IMG/VR virus record: IMGVR_UViG_3300042888_002988
Coordinates: 124,001 to 188,000 of that record
Reading direction: 5' to 3' (one strand)
Source of the DNA: a virus
Length of the DNA stretch: 64,000 nucleotides
The notes beneath the pieces were generated by a model. That model saw nothing but the letters and a program-made list of their open reading frames with translations. It was not told where the DNA came from and searched no databases. A program made the translations under genes and the position numbers. This document shows positions 41,888 to 51,125 of the stretch, in pieces. Numbering within the stretch: the first letter of the stretch is position 1; each line of letters opens with the position of its first letter.

Positions 41888-44407
41888 ATGATAGAAATCA
41901 AATCAATCGAAATCATCGATTTCGGCCGCCACAAGAAGATCAAGTCCAAGCTGAAGGGTCACAGCATCGGCTTGGCCGGCCCCAACGGGCGCGGCAAGTC
42001 CACCGTTCTGCAGGCCGTCCAGTTCGCCCTTACCGGCACCATCGATCATCCGGATCCGCTGAAAGCATTCATCCGGCGGTCGAGCGGCGACAACCCGCCG
42101 GCCGCTGCGGAGGTCACACTGGAGTTCGTCGCCGACGGCAAGCCAGGCAAGATCCAGCGCCGCATCACCCGGACGACCGTCACGCGCAAGCTGTGGTGGG
42201 ACGGGAACGAGAAGCCCATCACATCCGAAGGGCAAGTCAGCGACATCCTGTTCAACATCCTGGGTGTGGACAAGAAGGCCATCAACTCGACGGTGTTCAT
42301 CCGCCAGGGTGAGATGGCCAGCATGTTTGGCGGCGACGTCGATCGCCGGGACTTCTACACGCGGCTGCTGATGCTGGGTCACCTGGCCAAGATCGCCACG
42401 ACGTTAGAGAACTTCCGCGCGACGACGGCGGCCAGCGTACAGGATCTCGGCGCGGTGCGTGACGCCGCCCAGTCCACCTACGAAGGCGCCCGTATCTACT
42501 TCGAGCAGTGTGAGCGCGAGCTGGAGGACACGCCTACGGTCGCTGAGTCGCTCACCAAAGCACGCCGCGTGGTCGCTGCGTATGCTGATTACTCCGAGGC
42601 GTCCGAGGCGCTGAAGCGTGCGCTGGCTAAGCTGGAGAAATACATCTTCGGCGACACCGAGGTCACGGCGTGGCTGGATCACCAGCGCCTGCAGGTGCAC
42701 AGCTGGAAAGCGGAAGCCGATAAATTGCAGAAGCGTCGAGGTCAGCACCAGGAAGTGTCCAAGGCGCTGGCTGAATCGACGCTGCGGTTCCAGAACCTGA
42801 AGGCCCTCGCGGAGAAATTCGAAGCTCTGCGTAAGGCCGAGGCGGACCTCGCCGCGCTGGGTGACATCGGAGTGGATCCCGAGCCGGGCATCAAGCGGAA
42901 CGAAGGCTACATCACCAAGCTCGATCGAAAGGCGGCTCTGGAAGTCAGCGCCCCCGTCGTCAAGCAGGCAGCAGCCGACGCTCAGGCGAAGCTGGATCTC
43001 GTGGCGGAGTCGCTGGCCGCCATCCAAGAGGTCTACGATGCCAACCGCGAGGTCTACGTGCTGGCCCGCGGGGCGGTGAACATGCGCAAGGATCTTCTCA
43101 AAGGCCTGGAGTCCGGCGTTCCTTGCGCGGAAAGCTGCCCGCTCTGCGGCGGCGAAGCGCCACCGAATCCTGAGCACTTGAAGAAGGAGATCGCGGAATA
43201 CGAGCAGCGCATGGCTGCTGCCGAGCTGAAGGGGCATGAGACAGCCGCGCGCTTGAACGAGCGCAAGTCTGAGCACGCCGCAGCGAAGCGGGTGTTTGAT
43301 GCCGCCGCCGACAAGCTGACCGAGGAGACGCAGGAGTATAAGCGGCTCGAGATCGAGATGCGCCTGACCTCCCGTGAGACTGTGGAAACCATCCTCCGGG
43401 ATCTCCGCGAGAAGGTGCCGACCTACCACGCGAAAGCATTCGAGTTCACTCGCCTGACCGGTGAGATCACCCGCCGCAAGCACGCAGTGGGCCTCAACAC
43501 GCCGCCGACGCAGAATGACATCGACGCCGAGCAGGACCTAGTGACCCGGCTGCAGAGCGATTTGCAGGAGTGCCCCTGGGAGACCACAGACGTCGCGGCG
43601 CTGGAGAATGCCGTTGCGTCTCACAGGAAATCTCAAGACGCCGTGGAAGCAGTGCAGGGCATCGTAGCGGACATCGAGGCGGCCGAGCGTCGCGACGAAA
43701 GTAGCGCCTCACACCTGCAAAACGAGATCGTTGCCGCAGGTCCGACCTTCTGGAAGCGCGAAGACGGAGCCGTCGTGACGCCGGAGATGGCGCAGGCGAA
43801 GCTCACGGAGCTAGAGCAGACCCAGACCAAGCACGACGAGACCCGGGGCCGGCGCGTGGCCGCCAACGAAGCGTTGAAAGCAGCGAGCCGCAAAATCGAT
43901 GAGCTCGACCTGCGCACCGCAGAGCAGAAGCAACGGCTGAAGTTGGTCAAGGATCTGGAGGAGCTGCGCGACACGTTCAAGCCGAGCGGCGCCAGTCTCG
44001 ACTACCTGGACTACAAGTTCGGTCGCATCGCCAGGCTGGCCGCGGATTACCTGTCCGAGAGCGGAGCCGACTTCATGGTCGCCGCCAGCAACGATGTTGC
44101 GCTGTCGTTCGACTTCCTGCGGACCGACCGCGCCGACGAGGTGTGGATGCCTCAGAACCGCATGTCGGGCGGACAGAAAGTCCGTCTGGCTGTGGCAACC
44201 CTGCGGGCGATCCACGCCATGATTATGCCCAACGTGGGGCTGCTCGTCCTCGATGAGCCTACCACCCACCTGGACGAGGAAGCCAAGCGCAGCATGGCCG
44301 ACATGCTGCAGAAGATTGGCGACGAGGGAACGCTGCAAATGATCGTCTGCGACCACTCGCCGACGCTAATTGATGCGTTCAGTGACCGTATCGAGATACC
44401 CGAATGA
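41888..44407 (+). CDS. sbcC: SbcC/Rad50-like ATPase
   Basis: This 839-residue SMC-like protein has Walker A GPNGRGKST at 31-39 and long coiled coils at about 180-640. A zinc hook CPLCGG sits near 417-422. The ABC signature MSGGQK is near 759-764 and Walker B LLVLDEP ends near 791. With the SbcD-like protein it should act as an ATP-gated nuclease on DNA ends, like T4 gp46/gp47. The hook at mid-length and short arms are typical of the phage form. Leader cgcaaaccacacatcacc is A/C-rich. Confidence 0.9.
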   Translation: MIEIKSIEIIDFGRHKKIKSKLKGHSIGLAGPNGRGKSTVLQAVQFALTGTIDHPDPLKAFIRRSSGDNPPAAAEVTLEFVADGKPGKIQRRITRTTVTRKLWWDGNEKPITSEGQVSDILFNILGVDKKAINSTVFIRQGEMASMFGGDVDRRDFYTRLLMLGHLAKIATTLENFRATTAASVQDLGAVRDAAQSTYEGARIYFEQCERELEDTPTVAESLTKARRVVAAYADYSEASEALKRALAKLEKYIFGDTEVTAWLDHQRLQVHSWKAEADKLQKRRGQHQEVSKALAESTLRFQNLKALAEKFEALRKAEADLAALGDIGVDPEPGIKRNEGYITKLDRKAALEVSAPVVKQAAADAQAKLDLVAESLAAIQEVYDANREVYVLARGAVNMRKDLLKGLESGVPCAESCPLCGGEAPPNPEHLKKEIAEYEQRMAAAELKGHETAARLNERKSEHAAAKRVFDAAADKLTEETQEYKRLEIEMRLTSRETVETILRDLREKVPTYHAKAFEFTRLTGEITRRKHAVGLNTPPTQNDIDAEQDLVTRLQSDLQECPWETTDVAALENAVASHRKSQDAVEAVQGIVADIEAAERRDESSASHLQNEIVAAGPTFWKREDGAVVTPEMAQAKLTELEQTQTKHDETRGRRVAANEALKAASRKIDELDLRTAEQKQRLKLVKDLEELRDTFKPSGASLDYLDYKFGRIARLAADYLSESGADFMVAASNDVALSFDFLRTDRADEVWMPQNRMSGGQKVRLAVATLRAIHAMIMPNVGLLVLDEPTTHLDEEAKRSMADMLQKIGDEGTLQMIVCDHSPTLIDAFSDRIEIPE

Positions 44408-45039
44408 ACGCGCCGCCGGTCAGACTGTGCTGTGGTCAGCGCCACTTCGGGCCAGTCTGCCCGGACGGTCTGGTGATGTGCTGCCTTTGTTTTTCGCGAG
44501 TTGAACAGGACGCCTTGCACATCACCAGCGATGGGTCTAAGGAAGATGTCTGCGCCGCGTGTGCGCTTGAGGAAGAAAAGATAATCAAACACCGTATAAC
44601 TAACACAATGCAAACCGAGAAACTGATACCACTGGGCAAGCGACTCCTTGTCCTTCGCGATGAAACCAAGAACATGACCACCGGCGGCATTCTGCTGCCC
44701 GACGTGGCGAAAGAAGCCCCACGTCGGGGTAAGGTGCTGGCGGTTGGCGATGGCTGCGAGGTCAGCCTGGTCGCCGGCGACGAAGTGCTCCTGCCTCGTT
44801 ACGGCGGCACCGACGTTACCCACGACAACAAGGCGTGCCTCCTCATCGAGGAGTGTGACGTCCTCGGGAAGTTCCACGTGGAACAAGACGGAGCCATTGC
44901 GCGTTCTGAGGTCTACGAGACGATCGATAAAACCTCCGTGACAAAGGCCGAAGCGCCGCTCGACGACGACCTCAATGAGACGCTCGGCGAGCGAGCCCCT
45001 GGTGCCTGCGAGGGCGAAGTCTGCGAATCCTGTCAGTAA
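44404..45039 (+). CDS. groES: Zinc-finger protein read in frame into GroES
   Basis: This 211-residue ORF has two parts. Residues 1 to about 57 hold four or more Cys pairs and the line HFGPVCPDGLVMCCLCF, a small phage zinc-finger family that usually ends there. Residues 69-155 (from MQTEKLIPLGKRLLVL) are a GroES co-chaperonin: TTGGILLPDVAKEAPRRGKV is the mobile-loop region and VGDGCEVSLVAGDEVLLPRYGG the core. The linker DNA at 44580-44607 looks like a normal A/C-rich leader, and ATG at 44608 is a good internal GroES start. No stop separates the parts, so read-through fusion or separate internal initiation are both possible. Confidence 0.75.
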   Translation: MNAPPVRLCCGQRHFGPVCPDGLVMCCLCFSRVEQDALHITSDGSKEDVCAACALEEEKIIKHRITNTMQTEKLIPLGKRLLVLRDETKNMTTGGILLPDVAKEAPRRGKVLAVGDGCEVSLVAGDEVLLPRYGGTDVTHDNKACLLIEECDVLGKFHVEQDGAIARSEVYETIDKTSVTKAEAPLDDDLNETLGERAPGACEGEVCESCQ

Positions 45040-45049
45040 GCGAACCATT

Positions 45050-45077
45050 GCCGGCGGCTCCATCTGGGGCCGCCGGC
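45050..45077 (+). terminator. Intrinsic terminator after groES
   Basis: GCCGGCGGC (45050-45058) pairs with GCCGCCGGC (45069-45077) around a ten-base loop, followed by tttgcttcttt. It ends the sbcD-sbcC-groES operon. Confidence 0.85.
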
Positions 45078-45098
45078 TTTGCTTCTTTACGTGGCACG

Positions 45099-45137
45099 CC
45101 TACAAAACACCTACAGGACACCTACAGAACTCCTACA
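45099..45137 (+). repeat. Four CCTACA boxes at exact 11-bp spacing
   Basis: CCTACA starts at 45099, 45110, 45121 and 45132, so the boxes lie on the same face of the helix. They are in the 182-base gap between the groES terminator and the gene at 45222. An operator or activator array is likely. Confidence 0.7.
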
Positions 45138-45221
45138 ATGTAAAGGCATCCGCCATACTTTGCGTGACAGCCTGTAAGAACGGACTTGTCACCCCCGCAA
45201 AGCCGTAGAACGATTATCCCT

Positions 45222-45827
45222 ATGCTACTCACGCGACGCTTCCGACTCATCACCCCACTGCTGGCTGCGCGCCACAATCAGGATCGCGCCGATCCGAAGC
45301 GGGTGTTCAACAGGCTGTCGAAGCCGCCGCTGAACCAGCCCGAGGGGCGTATCTATCTGCACGCTGACCTGGGTCGGTGGGAGTGGGCATTCTTGGAGGC
45401 ACGCGACGCGCTGGAGCTGAGCGACGTCGCGGTCAGCGCCATTCTCGCTGGGCGCTGGTATTCGGTGAAGAACACCACCACCTACCACCGCAAGTTCAAA
45501 CGCGGCAGTCAGATGCTTACCGAGAAGTTTGAGTCGTTGAGTTCCGGTCAGGTGTTCGAGATGCAGTTCACACTATCGCGCCACATACCGCCCAACACGG
45601 ACGGAAACGGACGGTTCACCCGGGCTCCCGATGAGATGGAATTCGACGCGATGCTGACACACATCGGCGACGCCCTGGGCGTTTCGGAGTGGGGACACGC
45701 AAGAGACTTCGGACGGTTTACCATCCAGAGGTTCGGGGAGAGTGACGCAACTATCGACCGCGAGCCGCTACTCAATGTGCTGCTACCGCCGGTCGATCAA
45801 TTTACCAACCTAAGTGAAGCAGATTAA
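45222..45827 (+). CDS. Soluble protein before the SF2 helicase
   Basis: This 201-residue protein starts at ATG 45222 (MLLTRRFRLITPLL) after a short leader. It has a mixed alpha/beta look with several Arg- and Trp-rich stretches. It overlaps the helicase gene by 14 bases, so they are likely coupled. Function unknown; possibly linked to recombination or replication by context. Confidence 0.6.
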   Translation: MLLTRRFRLITPLLAARHNQDRADPKRVFNRLSKPPLNQPEGRIYLHADLGRWEWAFLEARDALELSDVAVSAILAGRWYSVKNTTTYHRKFKRGSQMLTEKFESLSSGQVFEMQFTLSRHIPPNTDGNGRFTRAPDEMEFDAMLTHIGDALGVSEWGHARDFGRFTIQRFGESDATIDREPLLNVLLPPVDQFTNLSEAD

Positions 45828-47322
45828 CCCTATTGAATTTACCATTGCACGCGATGAAGGAGGACTGACGATCATACCGGATCATCCGCTCGTGCGCACG
45901 TTCCTGACGCTGCAGTATCGACAGATGATCAAAGATAAAGGGCGCACGCGTTTCGAGACGCTGAAGGAGCCCATGTTCCAGCTGACGTCGGTGCACGGCC
46001 AGGCTGCCCTGTTCAGCTACCAAGGATTCTGGTTGAAGCTGCGGGAGTTCCTCGTGGAGGCCGGCCACAAGGTGGACGTGCAGGACGTCCGGAGAAATAT
46101 ACTGGGCCACCCGAACTTCCTCTCCGGCATTCCCGGTCTGCGCGAGTTCCAGAAGAAGTGGATCCTGAAGGCGCTCATGAATGGCAACTCCGGACTGTTG
46201 GGCGCACCGACTCGATTCGGTAAAAGCTACGGCATCAAGGCCATCATCAAGGCCTACCCTCGCGCCATGACGGTGGTCACCGCGCCGGGCGTCGATCTGT
46301 GCAAGCAGCTGCTTGTGTTCCTCAAGGCCGAGCTGCCGAACCGCGATGTGCGCGGTGTGTTCACCGGCAGCCGCAACAGCATCCAGTCGGACGACATCAC
46401 CGTGTGCTCGATCGACTCGCTCGACAAGATGGATCCGGACGCCACGGAGCTTCTGCTCATCGACGAGCCGCACGCCGCCGTTTCCGACGAGCGACTGCCG
46501 AAGGTGGCAGCGTTCTCGAAGGCTCGGAAGTATGGGTTCGGCGCCACGCTCAACGGACGCTTCGACCAGAAGGACCGGTTGATCGAGGGGCTGATCGGTC
46601 CGGTGATTTCCAACGTCACCTATCGCGAGGCGGTGGAGTGGGGAGCCATCGCGCCGCTGAAGGTGATCTTCATCAAAGTGCCGTTCAGCAAGGACACGGT
46701 GCCAGGCGGGCGCGTGGATCGGGACACCGTCTACAGGCGCCTGCTGACCGAGTCCTCACGCACCGCGGCGCTGGTCAAGAAACTGGTCGACGAGGTCATC
46801 CCGCAGGACTGGCAGACCATGGCCTTCATCATGAACGAGAAGCAGGCGGAGTTCTACCTGGAGCACGCCATGCCGCCGTGGGGCACCATCGCGATGGCCA
46901 AGCGTATGACCAACAAGGAGCGCGACATCGTCACCAAGAACATCGCCGACGGTAAAACCATCCGGGTGCTCGCGAGCAACATCTACGTCCAGGGACTGAC
47001 GTTCCCGGACCTGAAGGTGGTGCTGAACCTGGCCGGCGGCGGCGCGAACACCACGGCGATCCAGAAGCCTGGGCGTCTGCTGCAGTGCCGACCAGGCAAG
47101 AACTACGGCGTGATGATCGACTTCATGTTCGAGTGCCGCGACAAGGAGCTGGAGATGCGCACGAATCCACCCTATGCTGGCGTCGTCGGTGAATGCTGGG
47201 CGCGCCACAAGGCCTACGTCGACATCGGCTATGACGTCGAGTTCGTCACAGACTCGGCCCGCGCACGGGAGATCGTGCTCGGCTCCTACGCAGAAGATTA
47301 CTCATCCATCATCATACCATGA
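45814..47322 (+). CDS. SF2 helicase (UvsW-like)
   Basis: This 502-residue DNA or RNA helicase has Walker A GAPTRFGKS at 130-138, motif II LLIDEPHAA (a DEPH box) near 217-225 and the SAT-like GATLNG near 240-245. The late motif has the shape IQKPGRLLQ. An N-terminal domain of about 110 residues precedes the motor. The family includes T4 UvsW, which remodels recombination intermediates. Start is GTG at 45814, overlapping the previous gene. Stop overlaps the next start (ATGA). Confidence 0.85.
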   Translation: MKQINPIEFTIARDEGGLTIIPDHPLVRTFLTLQYRQMIKDKGRTRFETLKEPMFQLTSVHGQAALFSYQGFWLKLREFLVEAGHKVDVQDVRRNILGHPNFLSGIPGLREFQKKWILKALMNGNSGLLGAPTRFGKSYGIKAIIKAYPRAMTVVTAPGVDLCKQLLVFLKAELPNRDVRGVFTGSRNSIQSDDITVCSIDSLDKMDPDATELLLIDEPHAAVSDERLPKVAAFSKARKYGFGATLNGRFDQKDRLIEGLIGPVISNVTYREAVEWGAIAPLKVIFIKVPFSKDTVPGGRVDRDTVYRRLLTESSRTAALVKKLVDEVIPQDWQTMAFIMNEKQAEFYLEHAMPPWGTIAMAKRMTNKERDIVTKNIADGKTIRVLASNIYVQGLTFPDLKVVLNLAGGGANTTAIQKPGRLLQCRPGKNYGVMIDFMFECRDKELEMRTNPPYAGVVGECWARHKAYVDIGYDVEFVTDSARAREIVLGSYAEDYSSIIIP

Positions 47323-47738
47323 ATCAAAGCAAACCACCCGAAGACAGATACGACGGCTGCGGACTAATTGCCCGCGCCCGTGAATCCGACAGGAACCTAC
47401 CGCCCATGGAGCGCCCGGCTACTGACGAGCAGCACCGCTACATGCCCATCGAGCGGCTGGTAGCCATCGGCGTGGCGGCGGCGCGCGAGATCGACAACCG
47501 TCGCGACCAGTTCAAGAAGTCCTGCAACCGGCTATCCAAGGCCAAGCTGGGCGTCGTGGTGTTCGATGAGATGGACGCCTACGAGCTGGAAGGAATACCC
47601 TGGATGGACGTGTCGCCCGACTGGTTCCTGAAGGAGCGCTTCGGGAAGGACTACGAACGTCTGGAGACGGAGCATGCGAACCGGCTGGCGGCAGAGAAGC
47701 CCGAGCCCACGGAAGAGGAGGCTGAAGATGGCCGCTAA
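47319..47738 (+). CDS. Small helical protein, unknown
   Basis: This 139-residue protein is mostly helical, with a Glu-rich C-terminal tail (EKPEPTEEEAEDGR). Coupled by overlaps to the helicase and the RecU-like gene. No recognised motif; it may be a partner of one of these. Confidence 0.55.
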   Translation: MNQSKPPEDRYDGCGLIARARESDRNLPPMERPATDEQHRYMPIERLVAIGVAAAREIDNRRDQFKKSCNRLSKAKLGVVVFDEMDAYELEGIPWMDVSPDWFLKERFGKDYERLETEHANRLAAEKPEPTEEEAEDGR

Positions 47739-48582
47739 AAAGAAGGCGCCGACTCCCAAGAAGGACCCTTTCCAGAAGGCGGCCGAGCAGCTGGTATCGA
47801 AACATCCGGATCGGTTCGAGTTTGCTTGCGGTGCCGAATGGCTTATCGCGAAGCACGCGGACCAGAACTTGGTGTTCAAGGGAAGTCCCGCGGGCGTCGA
47901 CGCTTTCTTGGCCAGCTCGTCGCTGTGCTTGAAGCAGCTGGACCTGCAGGAGACCACCGACCTGGGGGATATTCTGCAATTTATTTATACCACGGTCGCA
48001 GCTCTGGATCCAGCGCCGCCGCCTGCCCATCTCGGCGGCAACGGCAAGGACTTCGAGGAATCCCTGATGACCGAAGCTGGAAGGCTGGAAAAGCAGGGCA
48101 TACTCACAATGGGCCGCTACGGCACGATGGTCAGCCTGGTCGACAATGAGTGGCGCCCGATCCCGAGTTACCCGGACTTCGAGGGTGCGCGGCGCAACGG
48201 CCGGCAGTTCATAATCGAGGCCAAGGTGTGCACGCAGCCATCGTTCCGGGTCCGCAACGACAACCTGAAGTTCAAGCAGGTGCGGCACATGATGACGCGC
48301 AGCCGGTTCAGCGTGAGTTGCTATCTCGTCGTCCACTTCAACGCCCGCCTGGGCCGGACGTTCTACGATCCGGCGTTCACAGTCGCCATACCGGTCAAGC
48401 CGGCGGAGCTGGGCGGCTGGCCGGTATGGGACGAGTATGCGCGCTGCAAGGACAAGAACTTCGAGTTCCCACCGATCACCCGAGAGCAAGCGTTGCAGCT
48501 CGGGGAGCTCGTGAAGTGGCACATCCCAGCCCGCTCCACCAATCCTCGCCCTGATCTTCTGGGCATCGTCGACACCCACTAA
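47728..48582 (+). CDS. RecU-like Holliday junction resolvase
   Basis: This 284-residue protein has a basic Lys/Pro/Ala start. The PD-(D/E)XK-type nuclease core lies in the middle: GKDFEESLM (about 104-112), YPDFEGAR (about 147-154) and IIEAKV (about 163-168), with the Asp, Glu and Lys of the active site. These motifs and spacing fit the RecU / Holliday junction resolvase family. It would resolve branched DNA before packaging, alongside SbcCD and the SF2 helicase. The ATG at 47728 is chosen because it follows the overlap with the previous gene. Confidence 0.65.
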   Translation: MAAKKKAPTPKKDPFQKAAEQLVSKHPDRFEFACGAEWLIAKHADQNLVFKGSPAGVDAFLASSSLCLKQLDLQETTDLGDILQFIYTTVAALDPAPPPAHLGGNGKDFEESLMTEAGRLEKQGILTMGRYGTMVSLVDNEWRPIPSYPDFEGARRNGRQFIIEAKVCTQPSFRVRNDNLKFKQVRHMMTRSRFSVSCYLVVHFNARLGRTFYDPAFTVAIPVKPAELGGWPVWDEYARCKDKNFEFPPITREQALQLGELVKWHIPARSTNPRPDLLGIVDTH

Positions 48583-48592
48583 CCCATACGCC

Positions 48593-48787
48593 ATGCACAA
48601 CTACGCATTTTGCTTCGCGGCTGAGATACTCAGTCCGCTACCGTTCGACGAGATTCCCGTCGAGGAGATCTGCGCGGCAATTCGAGAGCGTCTCGAAAAG
48701 GCCTGCGCAGATGGCAATCGAGAGGTCTTCGAATGCTTCGATGAGTTCGACGAAGACGAGCCCGAACCCGCTGCCGGAGATGATTGA
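48593..48787 (+). CDS. Small acidic protein
   Basis: This 64-residue protein is strongly acidic at the C-terminus (ECFDEFDEDEPEPAAGDD). Overlaps the next gene by eight bases. Unknown function. Confidence 0.55.
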   Translation: MHNYAFCFAAEILSPLPFDEIPVEEICAAIRERLEKACADGNREVFECFDEFDEDEPEPAAGDD

Positions 48788-49388
48788 CCAGGACCTGGTA
48801 AGGGATCTCCTCAACAATTACATCTACCAGAAAGAGAAACTCCTAGAAGCCGCCGGGCATCGTGGGAAGCTGGACGCTGGTCGACTGTCGGAATTGGTGA
48901 GGCCGAGGATCGAACGGATGGCGGACGTAATCCGTGACTGGACGGTGGACCCGGACATCGTCATGGAGGCGGTGTTCGACTGGGCCAAATACAACAAGCA
49001 TCCGGACGGACCGATGCCCAACATGCTGTTCTCGTCGAAATACATCACCAAGGCCCTCAGCCATTACCTGCAGGTGCCATACGAGGTAGTGATGGAGAAG
49101 CGCAGCAAGCAACTGTTTCTGGAGCGGCGTGACTTTGAATTCACCCGTATGAAGCAGGAGCTGGAACGGGCCGGGGTGACCGATCTGGTGACCGCCACAT
49201 CCTATCCGGTGGACGTCCGCTACCTGATGGCGTTGCATAAGAACGACATGACCTCCGCATTCTACATGGCGCCGGAAGTTCTGGCGATGATGAAGGATGA
49301 CCGGCGGGTCCGAAGCTGGCTGGAACACCGCGGCGCCAAATACGAGCGCGTCGCGGCTCACTTTAACCGAATGAAAAAATCACTGTAA
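48780..49388 (+). CDS. Replication-region protein, unknown
   Basis: This 202-residue protein starts at ATG 48780 (MIDQDLVRDLLNNYIYQ). Mostly helical, with several aromatic residues. The longer in-frame start at 48711 lies inside the previous gene. The stop overlaps the next start (TAATG). It lies two genes before the DnaB-like helicase, so a helicase-loader or accessory role is possible. Confidence 0.55.
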   Translation: MIDQDLVRDLLNNYIYQKEKLLEAAGHRGKLDAGRLSELVRPRIERMADVIRDWTVDPDIVMEAVFDWAKYNKHPDGPMPNMLFSSKYITKALSHYLQVPYEVVMEKRSKQLFLERRDFEFTRMKQELERAGVTDLVTATSYPVDVRYLMALHKNDMTSAFYMAPEVLAMMKDDRRVRSWLEHRGAKYERVAAHFNRMKKSL

Positions 49389-49666
49389 TGAGCCAAAAAG
49401 ATATTAGAGACCTGATGCATCCCATGCGGCTCCTGTCGCCGGCAGACACGCGCGGGGTCATTGGAAGACTTGAGTTCCCATTGCCGGAAGAGAACGACGC
49501 GTTCCTGGTTGCCGTCAGGGCGCCGATCCTCCACAGCACGCTGCGGGAGATCGACGAGGAACTGCGGCGACTCCTCAAGGACGAGAATCCCAGCGGGAAA
49601 TCCGCTGAGGATCTGGCCGAATGGTTGCGGTCCAAGATCGCGGGAACACTATACCCCCACGACTGA
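49388..49666 (+). CDS. Small protein before helicase
   Basis: This 92-residue helical protein is coupled to the previous gene by TAATG overlap and lies two bases before the helicase start. No known motif; candidate helicase partner. Confidence 0.55.
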   Translation: MSQKDIRDLMHPMRLLSPADTRGVIGRLEFPLPEENDAFLVAVRAPILHSTLREIDEELRRLLKDENPSGKSAEDLAEWLRSKIAGTLYPHD

Positions 49667-49668
49667 CT

Positions 49669-51120
49669 ATGGCTGCGCTGACCAAAGAAATGACCCAGTG
49701 GCTCTCGGACAACCGGGACACCTACGAGTTCTACCTGCTGCACTCGATGTTTCACGACCCGCTCATGCGGGCTTCGATGCTCGGAGTCCCGGTGACGACC
49801 GACGACTTCGGGCTGGAGGAGCACTCGCTGGCCATGGGTGCGCTGGTCAACGCCACCAAGATCTCGAACCACCTTGGCAAGCAAGTGCCGTGTCCGCCGA
49901 CCTACGAGTTCCTCCGGACCTACCTGGAGGTGGCTGCGCGAACGGAGAGCTCAGACGATGAGATCGTCGGCCGAGCCGTGAAGATCATCCGCGAGCTGCA
50001 GGACCCGGCGTTCACGGAGCAGCACTACTGCGTGAAGCCCTACTTCGAAGCTTGGTACAGTGGTAACCGCGCGAAGAAGGCGGCCAAGATGATCATGCGC
50101 TATCCGGTGCCGGACGTGCAGGGTCAGATCGGGGAGATGCAGCGGGCGCTCAACTCGGCATCCATGGCGGTATCCGACGGCGAGGACGACCCGATGGACA
50201 GCTTCCTCACCGGCCAGGAGCTGGTGCGGGTGCTCCGCCGGCCCTCAGGTATCGGCGAGTTCGACACCTGTCTGAACGGCGGCTGGGGCCGCGGGGAATG
50301 CTACCTGCTGTTCGGCGGCACCGGCTCGGGCAAGTCGATCGCCGCCGGGCAGTTCGCCTGGTGGGAAGCGTTCGCCAACGACGGCTGGCCGCTGATCGTG
50401 ACCACGGAGCTGATGCCTCGCGAGTATGCTGCCCGCACGGTGTCCAACGCGGCCGGCATTCCGATCAACATCATCCAGGACTGCGAGAACATCGAGCAGG
50501 TGCGCCAGGACGTGATGAACAACCCGGCGTCCATGTATCGGATCAAGAAGGTCGACGAGGTGCTGGCCAAGTTCTCCGAGCGGATTCGGATCCACAAGGT
50601 TTCGCCGGAGGACGGCATGAACCTGAAGGACCTGCTGGAGCGCGAGTGCATGCGCTACGAGGCCAAGATGGGACGGCGCCCCACGTGGATCTGCCTGGAT
50701 TGGCTGGGAAGCGTCGCCGACGTGAACGGTGCCGGCGGCAAGGGCGGCACTTCGGAGCGAGCCCTAGCATGGGAGATGTCGGCCAACAGCGGTGTGCGGT
50801 TCGCAGACGAGTCCGGGATCCCCACGCTGATCTTGGCGCAGGCGGTCAACGACGCGCAGCTCAAGCGCATCCTGACCATTGGTGACATCGGCATCTCGAA
50901 GGGCATCGGCAAGAACATGGTGCTGGCCGTCGGCGTCACCAACTCGATCGACAAGGCTGGCATTCTGGCCGCCGAACGAGGCAAGGCCGACATGCCCCGC
51001 AGCATGATTCTGGAGAACCAGTTCTTCTGCGTCTGCAAGGCCCGGAAGGGTGAGGGACTCAACATACCTGTGCGCCGGGAGTTCCGGTTCCAGAGATTCA
51101 CATCAGCGCAGAGAGACTAG
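49669..51120 (+). CDS. DnaB-like replicative helicase
   Basis: This 483-residue RecA-fold ATPase unwinds DNA at the phage fork. Walker A is GGTGSGKS at 216-223. A PTWICLDWLG stretch gives the Walker B region and later arginine- and Gln-rich motifs (ILAQAVND) fit DnaB-type helicases. The N-terminal 180 residues are helical, like a DnaB N-terminal domain, but the sequence is divergent. ATG at 49669 is chosen because it follows the previous stop at once. An HTH protein and a repeat array lie just downstream, suggesting an origin. Confidence 0.8.
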   Translation: MAALTKEMTQWLSDNRDTYEFYLLHSMFHDPLMRASMLGVPVTTDDFGLEEHSLAMGALVNATKISNHLGKQVPCPPTYEFLRTYLEVAARTESSDDEIVGRAVKIIRELQDPAFTEQHYCVKPYFEAWYSGNRAKKAAKMIMRYPVPDVQGQIGEMQRALNSASMAVSDGEDDPMDSFLTGQELVRVLRRPSGIGEFDTCLNGGWGRGECYLLFGGTGSGKSIAAGQFAWWEAFANDGWPLIVTTELMPREYAARTVSNAAGIPINIIQDCENIEQVRQDVMNNPASMYRIKKVDEVLAKFSERIRIHKVSPEDGMNLKDLLERECMRYEAKMGRRPTWICLDWLGSVADVNGAGGKGGTSERALAWEMSANSGVRFADESGIPTLILAQAVNDAQLKRILTIGDIGISKGIGKNMVLAVGVTNSIDKAGILAAERGKADMPRSMILENQFFCVCKARKGEGLNIPVRREFRFQRFTSAQRD

Positions 51121-51125
51121 CAGCC

